A stretch of DNA of 64,000 nt, from positions 3,782,001-3,846,000 of the forward strand of contig CM027378.1 in assembly GCA_015680905.1 (NCBI GenBank), written 5' to 3'. The position numbers and the translations under genes were made by a program. This DNA is from Coptis chinensis. Its lineage: Eukaryota; Streptophyta; Magnoliopsida; Ranunculales; Ranunculaceae. A model generated the notes under the pieces. That model had not been told where the DNA came from, ran no database searches, and saw only the letters and a program-made list of their open reading frames with translations. Below are positions 55,641 through 64,000 of the stretch, piece by piece (the first letter of the stretch is position 1; each line of letters starts with the position of its first letter).

Positions 55641-55984
55641 TCGCAAAATAGAACGATGATGCATAATATTTTATGCGAATAGTGGCGGTGCTTACATAGA
55701 TTTGGCTTCCGTGTGAGGATTTACGGTGTCGCGGCATCCCATTTCGAGGTGGTTACATACGCGAGGAGTGGCTCATTATGTAAGGGGAGGCATGTGGATG
55801 TACATGTTCGGTTGGGTAGCGATTGTGGTAGCCAGGGAAACTAGGTAAGACATAGATACGACGTGAATTTTAGGGACACGCAAAGAAAGTCTAAACTAAT
55901 CTAATTATGGTAATGTGTTGGTTAATGATGTATCTTTAGATAGATGATTGTATATGCTTGGCTGGTTATAGTTTAGTTAGAACA

Positions 55985-56155
55985 TAAGGCGCCTCGATGG
56001 AGGAACTACATGCCTTATTTATTATGAGTATAGTTTGTTGTGTGGTTAGTGGGAAGTTAAGGCGCCTCAGTGGAGGAACTACCTACCTTAGTTATTGAAC
56101 TTAAGGATGTTGTACTAGTCGTTGAAAGTTAAGGCGCCTCGGTGGAGGAACTAAC
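55985..56155. repeat. Triplicated AAGGCGCCTCGGTGGAGGAACTA unit
   Basis: Three copies at about 55986, 56056 and 56130, each followed by an AT-rich spacer. The core (GGCGCCTC...GAGGAACTA) is partly palindromic. It lies in the last third of the solo LTR. Confidence 0.8.
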
Positions 56156-56670
56156 TGCCGTATGGATTATAGATATATTTGTATAAGTATATATTGTTTT
56201 TAGAGCTACTCACACCAAAGCATTTTTATAATGCTGACCCGATTTGCACGCGTTTGCTTATCAGGTGTGTTCATTCAATGAACATAGTTGATAAGTTTTG
56301 ACAGGTTTAGTGTTGAAGAAGGTTGGTGCTTTGCGTGTGGTTTTGCGTTAGCATTGCATTTCGGGATGTATTTTGTTTTCCTTAAGGTGATATAGATTTT
56401 CAGTCTAGACAATGTATTTGTACTTTCATTTGTAATTTTAAATAAGGAGTTATTGAAAAGAGATTTGTAACCTAATCTTATTTGTAAATTTTTGTAATGA
56501 AGAGGACATTTGTTTAATTGAAATTTTTATTGGTTTTTAATTATCCGCATATTTAAAACTGTTTATGGGTTTTTGGGAGTGGAGAGTGCGTCACACCTCG
56601 GAGATCGAAGAGTCGGGAACAAATAATGTTTTTTTTCGAATTCTGTCGAAATTCGGGGTGTGACAGTATC

Positions 56671-56850
56671 CTTCTCTACATGGGCATGACCGATGGCGTC
56701 TAGCTGTTTGATCAAATACTTTAACTCTGACGGAACAACAATTGAAATAGTTTATTGCAAAAGAACTTAACAATAGAGAGTCAAGGGATGTCAGATAAAA
56801 TTTGACGGTCAAGGATGGGTACTTGATAAGTTATGAAAAAATGTCATCCA
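56671..56850. other. Element interior after the solo LTR
   Basis: Continues the sequence broken at 52907. The joined phrase (about 52870-52907 plus 56671-56720) is similar to 57340-57425, so it is one arm of a larger direct duplication inside the element. Confidence 0.5.
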
Positions 56851-56879
56851 GACAGGTTTGACCTGATAGGGAAAATCGT

Positions 56880-57260
56880 CATCCTAGACCGGACCAACCT
56901 GACAGGGAAGGCCAACCTCGTAGATTTGAGGAAAATCGCCATCCTAGACAGGTCCGACCAGGCAGGGAAATAAGGCTCATGGAAGAAAGTATAAGGAAGA
57001 CCGTCATCCCAGACCGGACAGACCTGATAGGGAAGGCCAACCTTGCAGATTCGAGAAAATTTGTCATCCTAGACAGGTCCGGCCAGATAGGGAAAGAAGG
57101 CGTCACGGAAGAAAATATAAGGAAGACCAATATCCCAAACGAGATAGACCTAACAAGGAAGGCCGACCTCATTGACCTGAGGAAAATTGCCATCCTAGAC
57201 AGGTCTGATCCGATAGGGAAGGAAGATGTCATAGAAGCAACTAAAGGGAAGACCACGTTC
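56880..57260 (+). repeat. Three 125-126 bp direct repeats
   Basis: CATCCTAGACAGGTCCG starts recur at about 56940, 57065 and 57191. The plus frame from 56979 is open for 100 codons and shows a 42-residue periodic pattern (VILDRSGQIGKEG, AILDRSDPIGKED). It may be the remnant of a charged gag C-terminus or only a repeat artefact. Confidence 0.75.
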
Positions 57261-58430
57261 CCAGACAAGTTACTGACCTAGATAGGCTGGTTACACGCAA
57301 AGAAAAAGACAATCTCCAGTCGGACCCGAACGTGTGTACCGCCTAAAATCTCCAACTCTTGTAAGAGATAATAGCAGGCGTCATCCTCCACATAGGCTCG
57401 ACTGGGGGCGTCTGTCTGTTTAAATCTTCTGGATGAAATGGATTTCACCCCGCTTAGCACGAAGTCCCTTTGATGTAACTTCCACAAATAATGGTCACGG
57501 GCATGAAGAGCTTTGTCGTTTCTCAAGGGGAATTAGGTAAAGAAGTTACCTGTAATTTTGCAGGCTTATAGTACAACGCCGAAGTATTCAACTGTGTTAC
57601 CACCTTTCAACCTTGAATATGGCACTGAATTAGTTTCATCCACAGAGCTGATTTCCAATACATCTCGATGGTTGCTGTTGAAACAGACTCAAACGACATT
57701 TTTACCGTACCGTTACGAAGTTCTTTTACATTTTTATATTTTATCCATCAATAAAGACATTCAACTTCCATTCTTATATGTTTGGTTGTCCTTTATTACA
57801 TTACTCTATTCTTCTGTACTCCTCTTTTCAACAATGTTGTCATTCATTAGCATTAATTCCAAAGAGGTCATCCATGTTATGCCTTCTTCGGTCCAAGTAT
57901 GTCGCATTCATGCCTGCTTGAAGGAAATCCGAGTCAATAAGATGGTTATTCTTGCTCTGTACGGTTATTGGAATACTCTCAAATTTTAATATCCTTGTGA
58001 ATTCCACTACTAAGGCAACAATGTTGTGTTTGGTCCAAGTGCAAGAATGACAACCTTGCACCTGCAGAAAATTCCAGACCTTGCCTCAAGTTTGGTACAT
58101 GTGTTGTTACACCTGAATAGCTAAGGTCATTAAGGACCACCGTGGCCCCTTTGTCTTAGTTTTTTCATTGACAACACTGGGGGCGAGACTTACACTTTCT
58201 TACACTGATTTTATATTGGAGGCGTATGTATTCCCCCATTATATCACCATCATATTTTTCTATCAACATGCATCAAACAACACAAGATCAAAAACAAGAA
58301 CTGATGTTGCATTTCCATTAAAGGTCGGTATTACTTTTCCTACTTTTATTACACACTCAACGTTCTATTACTTTCCCTCTAGAAAAGGCACACCTTTCGG
58401 AGCAACTTTTAACAGTATCCATATACAAAC
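57261..58430. other. Interior of the Tat-like element, nothing recognised
   Basis: A 143-codon plus ORF (57558-57989) is Leu/Ser/Phe-rich with no recognisable motif. I do not regard it as a gene. Confidence 0.4.
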
Positions 58431-59515
58431 TTTCGCCAATTACTTTCGCCTCCTTTCGCCAATTATTTTCGCCTCCTTTCGCCAATAACTTCCGCCAATA
58501 ATTTTCGCTAATCATTTCCGCCAATTATTTTCACCTCCTTTCCCCCAATAGCTTCCGCCAATAATTTTCACTAATTATTTTTGCCAATAATTTTTGCCTC
58601 CTTTCGCCAATAACTTCTGTCGATAATTTCCGCTAATTATTTTCCTAAACTATTTTCGCTAATTATTTCCGCCAATAACTTCCGCCAATTATTTCTCCCA
58701 ATAACTTCCGCCAATAATTTTTGCCAATTATTTCCGTCGATAAACTTCCGCCAATTATTTCAGTCTCCGGTTGCCAATATTCCAGTCTCCTTTCGCCACT
58801 AATTTCCGCTAATTATTTCCATCAATAATTTTCGCTAATTATTTCTGCCAATAATTTCCGCATCCTTTCGCCAATAACTTCCCCCAATAATTTTTGCCAA
58901 TTATTTTTGCCTCCTTTCGCCAATAACTTCCCCCAATAATTTTCGCTAATCATTTCTGCCAATTATTTTTGCCTCATTTCCCCAATTTTTGCTAATTATT
59001 TTCGCCAACTATTTTCGCTAATTATTTCCGCCAATAACTTTCACCAATTATTTCCGCCAATAATTTCTACCAATAACTTCCGCCAATAATTTTCGCTAAT
59101 TATTTTCGCCAATAATTTCCGTCAATTATTTCCATCTCCTTTCGCCACTAATTTTCAATAATTTTCGAAAATTATTTCCACCAATAAACTTCCACTAATA
59201 TACTTCCGCCAATTATTTTCGCTAATTACTTTAGCCAATAATTTTCTACAATTATTTCCGCAAATAACTTCTGTCAATAATTTTCGCCAATTATTTCCGC
59301 CAATAAACTTCCGCCAATAATTTTCGCTAATTACTTCCGCCAATAATTTTCGCTAATTATTTCCTCCAATAATTTTTGCTAATTACTTCCGCCAATAATT
59401 TTCGCCAATATACTTATGCCAATGATTTCCGCCAATAATTTTCTCTAATTATTTCCGTCTTTTGTCGCCAATAATTTTTGTCTCCTGTCATCGCCTACTG
59501 TCGCTTTTGACAATG
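58430..59515. repeat. CCAAT-rich minisatellite array
   Basis: Over 1 kb of short, shuffled units of CGCCAATAACTTCCGCCAAT, AATTTTCGCTAATTATTTCC and CTCCTTTCGCC. I count about 43 CCAAT on the plus strand. Units vary in order and length (roughly 19-27 bp). It lies just 5' of the polypurine tract and 3' LTR, the place where Tat-lineage elements carry variable tandem repeats. Confidence 0.92.
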
Positions 59516-59634
59516 AGATTACGCACGCCAATACTTTATAACATTTATTCTATTCTATTTTTTTCTTTTAAATCAAAGTTCTTCTATTCTTTTTTCTATA
59601 TTAACTTCTTTGCCACATGGACAAAGCCCATCCA

Positions 59635-59649
59635 CCAAAGAGAGGGCAA
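59635..59649 (+). promoter_or_regulatory. Polypurine tract of the Tat-like element
   Basis: CCAAAGAGAGGGCAA immediately precedes the LTR start TGTATAG. The Tat element's tract is GAGAGAGGGCATT before TGTATGG. Confidence 0.75.
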
Positions 59650-60055
59650 TGTATAGACCCCCTCCCCCCTTTGTGGCTCATTAAGCCCACGGATCCATCC
59701 CAAATCAATTAATCCCAAGTGTTTAATCCTAGCTACACCCAATAACTAGTCTATTTAAGAATATATCCAGGTTCATTATTGTAGAAAGATAAGGATAAAA
59801 GTTCAAAGAGATAACAATTCTTTTGACAAATAAATACAGTTCTCTTAGGACTCAATCTCTACCAATTCATAAAAAGCATTCTCTCTCATAACAAGGAACT
59901 ACGTTGAAACTTAATCCCTAGAGAATAGATCTTGGGTACGTAGGCAGCCATTATCTCGGTTCAGTTTCATCTCCCCCAACATTAAATTCCTCTGTTTCTT
60001 AGTGTGTTCTTTATCATTTGCTCTCATTGTGTTGAAGCAGGTTATTGCCGAAACA
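59650..60055 (+). repeat. 3' LTR of the Tat-like non-autonomous element
   Basis: Partner of 51597-51997 with scattered substitutions. Confidence 0.93.
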
Positions 60056-60059
60056 CATA

Positions 60060-60476
60060 CTGTAAGGAATATATACTTGAATGTGGTATAAAATAAGAGT
60101 TCGATATGAATAAAACGTATGTAGAAAACAAATCATATTGAATTCACTTATTCAGATAAATTCACCAAAAACTAATATTAAAATAAGGTTGAGACGATTT
60201 ACGTCCAAATGAAACTTCTGCAGACATGGAGAAGCATTTAGAATGGGGATATAGAGAGATACTCGACAGTAGAGAGACAATTAGGGATTTCTGTTGTTGT
60301 TATTGTTGTTTGTTTGTTTTTTTTTTTTTTTTTTGGCTTGTAGCTTTTAGGAGAGAGCAAATGAGGGGAGAGTTAAGAGAGAGAAAGGGACACATAAGAA
60401 GAGAATGACATATGGTTTCCTAGCCTTTTAATTCGGTATAAATGGTAATAAATTCAGTGTTAATGGGGAGGAATAC
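60060..60476. other. Host DNA between two retroelements
   Basis: A short stretch with a T run at 60318-60334 and purine-rich sequence. Nothing recognised. Confidence 0.4.
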
Positions 60477-61955
60477 TGATAAGTACATAAATGCTACATA
60501 TTTATGTCCACATTTATATTATATTGTTTAGTTAATTAGTATACGCGCATTTGATTAGTCTGTTTCATTGGTTTTACAGGAATCAACACGAATACGACAA
60601 AACAGGCTGAGATTAAGGACTTTACGGGGTTGTAAGATCCTCACGACTTGACTCTAGAGAAAATATATAAAACAAGGTCGGAAATAGCATGTATGAGGTA
60701 TTCTAAAGCTACTGTGAAAGTTTGGAGTGTTGTTGTCAAGAGGTCAGAGCACACCCGCGCCCTAATATGACTGTTCGAGAGCATGCCCCCCTCTTCTAAA
60801 TTCGCAGAATTACAGTACTTTTCCAACACCCCTCGCAGCTTGCACTCACCGCTTGGAACTCGATTTGGAAAATTTTAATAGGATTCAAACACCAAAGGAA
60901 ACCTTTCCAAAGTGGATTCTAGCTCTTGCACGCCCTAATCAATCCCTATATATACCAAGAAAAACCATGGATAGGAGGGCTCTCTAGAACACAAAACAAA
61001 AAAGAAGAAGGAAAGAGAGAAGAACAGGAGAGAGACCGAGAGAGAAGAAGGAGGGAACTGGAGCGGAGTCTCAACAAGCCAAAACGGGTTACATCTTTGG
61101 AGATTAAAGCTTTGAAGCTTAGACACAACTGTTAGAGCAGACGAAGTGGAAAAGAAGGGAAGTCTTTGCAGCAGGATTTCAGTTTTGTTTTATGGGTTCT
61201 TTTTCTTTTACTTTTACTGTTATATATATAACGTGTAGCTAAGTTCCAAGCTAGGGCTTAGATGAAGCCCTAGACTTGTATAGGTTTTTTTTTATGTTTA
61301 ATTAGTATATTGTTCTCAATACTTAAAGATTAATTGATTGATTTCATCGATATTAGCGGTATACCTTTATTAATTATGTTTTGCATGTATGTCATGACTT
61401 GACTAGTTAATAGTTGGATTAATATTTTGTTCTTATCAAAGCGCCATTTTTATGTTTAATTAAACCTGTGAAAGGTTGTGCCTTAAACATGCATCTTTTG
61501 CTAGGGGTTTATATCATTGTATGCTGAAGTCGAATCAAACTTAATAAATAGATTTTTATAAGAACTTCACGTTCACACCTTTGAGCAAGCAAGGGTTACC
61601 TTTCCTTCGTACTACTCATATTAAAAAGAAAACTTTAAATTAATTGAACTAAGATAACCTACAATGGTCAAGGGTGGATTCGAATGCCTTAGTATTCTCT
61701 CCATTAATAATATTTAATATTAGTTTTATTATTTTCATAGTTTAACTAGCTTTAGTTGATAACTACTATTCCTATAAACAAATATAATTCAGATTAGGTT
61801 AGGTTTTAGTCTATCACTCAATTGTACCCAACACACATTCTTTATGGGATCGACCTCGTATTTGCACATCTACTACAATAGACCTCATGTGCTTGCGAGT
61901 ATTATAAAATAGGGTTAAATTAGTCTATTTATTTAGACCGATTAAATTCCTATCA
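60477..61955 (+). repeat. 5' LTR of an Athila-like element
   Basis: A 1479 bp unit starting TGATAAGTACAT and ending CCTATCA, followed by a PBS. The start resembles the TGATAAGAGC ends of the other Athila-like LTRs here. No second LTR is in the window, so the boundaries rest on the TG...CA ends and the PBS. It also has a CGCGCC-poor relative of the ACACCCGCGCCCTAATATG motif near 60750. Confidence 0.75.
60947..60954 (+). promoter_or_regulatory. TATA box in the Athila-like LTR
   Basis: CCCTATATATACCAAGAAAA is followed by a purine-rich leader (GAGAGAAGAACAGGAGAGAG), a typical LTR promoter layout. Confidence 0.55.
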
Positions 61956-61961
61956 AGTTTT

Positions 61962-61980
61962 TGGCACCACTGCCGGGGAT
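61962..61980 (+). promoter_or_regulatory. Primer binding site of the Athila-like element
   Basis: TGGCACCACTGCCGGGGAT, close to the tRNA-Asp complement TGGCGCCGTTGCCGGGGA used by Athila-type elements. Confidence 0.75.
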
Positions 61981-62703
61981 TGCAGTGGTACAATTGAGTT
62001 TTAAAATCTTATTTTTCGTAATTCGTTATTTTTCGTTTTAGTTTAATCGTAGTTTTGTTAATTAGTGTATGTATTAAGTTTAAGCATACGACCTCATAAA
62101 CAAGTTCTTAGCATCTGTGGGAACCTATCAAAAAAATTTGGTACCCAACTATGAGAAGCAGAGAGGGCGCATGGCCGCACGCCCTATGACTTCTTTACTG
62201 AGGCATCTAATCTTTTGCAGGCCACTACAAGTTGTTGTGTAGGATCCAGAACCTTGCTCGTACAGTGTTCCAGTACTACAGGATACAAAAAGAGAGGGAG
62301 GTACACTTCTGAGTTGTGAGTTTGAATTGGTTTGTGTAGTGTGTTTTGCTTAACTGTTTTTTATTTTTATTTGCATTTAGAATTGGATAATTCACCTTGA
62401 CCAGCCCTAGGCATTTTGCATTAAGACAGGTTAATACCGTTCATTAGGAAAACCTTTTTGACACGTGGATCGAGTGATGGTGCTTTTGCACAAGAACTGG
62501 GAATCGTGTTATTTGGGATTAGGAGCAACCATATTAAATAATTAATTTTTAAAATTGAATTTAATATAATTGTTTAATTTTGTTTGTGTGGATTGTCGTA
62601 TTTAGAGTCTTTTAAAAAAAAAGATTGAATATGATGAACATGTGGGGTTGTAATGCATACAATCCTTCTGCACTTTCATCTTCTTTAGCACTCTCTTGCT
62701 CAA
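61981..62703. other. Degenerate leader and gag region of the Athila-like element
   Basis: No readable frame of note. Sequence after the PBS is AT-rich and interrupted by stops. Confidence 0.4.
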
Positions 62704-62919
62704 TTGGAGCAAAGTACCTTGGGAATGCAAGAGGTCAGGAGGGAGACACTAAGTACCTATGAGGCAACCCAACTACTTGAAACTCGTGTCAATCAGTTAG
62801 TCAACGTTATTGAGGAAAATAATGAGAGAGGACTCCAAAACCAATTAGAGCCTAATGTCCAATATAAGCAACCAGCTTGGGGAGTCTTTAATATAAGCAA
62901 CCGTTTGCAAGATGCTTGA
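62704..62919 (+). pseudogene. Possible gag C-terminal scrap
   Basis: A 71-codon frame with RRETLSTYEATQLLETRVNQ followed by LVNVIEENNERGLQNQLEPN. It resembles the LExQVGQLA...RPxGxLPSxTExNP stretch near the end of Athila gag. The match is loose and the frame is short. Confidence 0.4.
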
Positions 62920-62989
62920 ATGATACTGGATTGTATGACCACCAAGCTACATGATGTTTTTTCACTTGGATTACTGTATGCTGGGCAAA

Positions 62990-64000
62990 CCAGATGAACA
63001 CGTCCAGTGTAGAGTTCTTGACAAATAGAGCATACTCCGATCATAGTCCCATTATGTTTACCTTGTCTCACGTGGTTAGACCTTGACCACCTTTTCACTT
63101 TTGCAATTTTTGGAGTATGCACTCTGATTTTCAAGAAACTTTATTGGAAAGTTGGACTATACCTACACAAGGGAGCCCTTCTTTCATGTTGTTTAAAAAG
63201 CTCAAGCACTTAAAGAGCTCTTTAAAATAGTGGGCTAGAGTGAATTGATCAAACCTTCAAAGAGAAATCAAAGCAGCGAGGCTTCAGTTATATCAGATAC
63301 AAGAGAAGCTCAAGTCTAACCCTCTCGATTAAGTGGCTGGTGCGCTTGAACTTTCTGTCAGAGATAGGTTGATTCGGTTGATTCATATGGAGGAAATGGA
63401 TGTGAAACACATAACCAATATTGACTGGATGCAGTACGGGGAGAGATACAATAAATACTTTTTCAATGTGCTGAAGGAAAATAAGAGTCGAAGGTGGTTG
63501 TGGTCTATAGAGGATATGGATGGCAACAGAAGAGAAGGGCAGGCAGATATGGCTAATGCCTTTGTGGAATACTACACAAGGCTTTTGGGAGTCTCTTCTC
63601 CATCAACTTGTACTTCACAGATCATGGACAAGTTAGATTTGAATGAAGTTGATCAAGAAACTGGGATGCAACTCACAGCCCATATTACAGGAGAAGAAAT
63701 AAGACAAGCCTTGTTTGAGATGGATGATAACAAAGCTCCAGGACCAGACGGATTCAATGCGTTATTTTTCAAGAAGTGCTGGCACCTAGTGGGTGAGGAT
63801 TTCTCAAAAGCTATTAAACATATTTTTGAACATAACTGCATACAGAAAGGTACAAATGCTACATTAATATGCTTAATACCTAAGTGCCTTTCCCCTGCTA
63901 GAGTAGATGAATTTCGACCGATTGCGTGTTGTAATATCATTTACAAGTGTGTTACTAAGATTTTGACTAATAGGCTGAAAGTATGTATTTTCTCTTTGAT
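62990..64000 (+). mobile_element. Decayed L1-type LINE, cut by the window end
   Basis: The endonuclease-RT linker is readable from SDHSPIMFTLSH (about 63033) through NFWSMHSDFQETLLESWTIP to the RT domain. Stops occur in frame at about 63084, 63225, 63246 and 63330, so ORF2 is broken. Its 5' end seems to abut the Athila-like remnant, but no target duplication can be tested without the 3' end. Confidence 0.85.
63333..64000 (+). CDS. LINE reverse transcriptase, partial (runs off the window)
   Basis: The frame is open for 222 codons to the window edge. It starts after a TAA at 63330-63332, so there is no true start here. It holds NIDWMQYGERYNKYFFNVLK (the W-x-x-x-G-E-x-x-x-K/R-FF block), then EEIRQALFEMDDNKAPGPDG with the KAPGPDG RT motif 1. 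ATLICLIPK and EFRPIACCNIIYKCVTKILT follow, with NRLK at the end (motif 2). The catalytic YADD lies beyond the window. Such RT performs target-primed reverse transcription of its own RNA. Confidence 0.9.
   Translation, partial: MAGALELSVRDRLIRLIHMEEMDVKHITNIDWMQYGERYNKYFFNVLKENKSRRWLWSIEDMDGNRREGQADMANAFVEYYTRLLGVSSPSTCTSQIMDKLDLNEVDQETGMQLTAHITGEEIRQALFEMDDNKAPGPDGFNALFFKKCWHLVGEDFSKAIKHIFEHNCIQKGTNATLICLIPKCLSPARVDEFRPIACCNIIYKCVTKILTNRLKVCIFSL

Larger units (their letters stand above)
52908..56665 (+). mobile_element. Solo LTR of a gypsy element (3.76 kb)
   Basis: Starts TGTAACGCCCGTA and ends TCGGGGTGTGACA. A perfect 5 bp target duplication GTATC lies at 52903-52907 and 56666-56670. There is no PBS, PPT or second LTR, so it is a solo LTR left by LTR-LTR recombination. 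Such TGTAAC-ACCC ends and multi-kilobase LTRs are typical of Tekay/Del chromoviruses. It contains a TATA motif, a W-box repeat array and two other repeat blocks. ORFs in it are repeat artefacts. Confidence 0.85.
51597..60055 (+). mobile_element. Non-autonomous Tat-like LTR element (about 4.7 kb plus insert)
   Basis: LTRs of 401 and 406 bp at 51597-51997 and 59650-60055 start TGGTATAGAC/TGTATAGACC and end GCCGAAACA. A 4 bp target duplication CATA lies at 51593-51596 and 60056-60059. The PBS TGGCACCTTCTGTGGG and the tract GAGAGGGCAA before the right LTR resemble those of the Tat element at 10472-28951, so it probably used Tat-lineage enzymes. The interior has a degenerate gag-like region, a 125 bp repeat and a CCAAT array but no pol. 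A 3.76 kb solo LTR (52908-56665) is nested in it. Confidence 0.88.

Noticed and set aside
52908-56665. A DNA transposon, because the ends TGTAACGCCC and GGGTGTGACA are partly inverted
   Set aside because: The 5 bp TSD, TG...CA ends and internal TATA fit an LTR, and no longer TIR exists.
58430-59515. CRISPR-like array
   Set aside because: Units are variable in length and order without constant spacers, and the DNA is plant nuclear. It is a minisatellite.

Overview
This window is nuclear DNA of a flowering plant, almost certainly a eudicot. It is AT-rich and dominated by nested transposable elements. The plant assignment rests on an intact CYP74A allene oxide synthase gene, plant-type Ty3/gypsy elements of the Tat and Athila groups, MULE and hAT DNA transposons, an L1-type LINE, and captured pieces of TCP, DUF4408/DUF761 and gamma-glutamyltransferase genes. 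The only complete host gene I can support is the intronless allene oxide synthase at 4963-6495 (minus), the enzyme that commits 13-hydroperoxy-linolenate to jasmonate synthesis in plastids.

Layout. 1-4.9 kb: a tandem repeat, AT-rich intergenic DNA, and a 5S rRNA-like sequence in a TGT...ACA unit that resembles a solo Cassandra-type TRIM LTR. 5.0-6.5 kb: allene oxide synthase. 8.0-8.8 kb and 10.2/29.5 kb: two direct copies of a host segment that carries a broken histone H2A.Z gene. The second copy is split by a Tat-lineage gypsy element (10472-28951, minus). That element has gag, protease, RT, RNase H plus a second RNase H, integrase, a 92-94 bp tandem array, and an additional antisense ORF of the 'putative gypsy type transposon' kind. 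Its integrase is in turn split by an 8.6 kb Athila-like gag-pro element (15105-23675) with the perfect target duplication AAGCC.

30.2-42.6 kb: a 12.4 kb relative of that gag-pro element (TSD TAGCG). It lacks RT, RNase H and integrase but carries two mutually similar extra ORFs. It landed inside an exon-like reading frame of an unidentified host gene, which reads through once the insert and one TSD copy are removed.

43.4-47.7 kb: a MULE with the 9 bp TSD TTTAAATAT. It contains a 736 bp hAT-type element (TSD GGACAAAT) and a second MULE (TSD AAATACAAT). The inner MULE is a Pack-MULE that carries fragments of three host genes: a TCP4-like transcription factor, a DUF4408/DUF761 protein and gamma-glutamyltransferase. 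47.7-51.6 kb: no recognised feature.

51.6-60.1 kb: a non-autonomous LTR element whose PBS and PPT match those of the Tat element. It carries a 1 kb array of CCAAT motifs just before its 3' LTR and is split by a 3.76 kb solo LTR (TSD GTATC) with about 47 TTGAC (W-box) cores in 600 bp. 60.5-64 kb: the left LTR, PBS and a probable gag scrap of another Athila-like element, then a decayed L1 LINE whose RT runs off the window end.

The mobile-element genes are mostly broken by stops and frameshifts, so the region looks like an old insertion graveyard beside one maintained gene. The least familiar structures are the pol-less gag-pro family with duplicated accessory ORFs and a second internal polypurine tract, and the motif arrays in the 51.6-60 kb element. 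All family names come from reading motifs by eye, without database searches.
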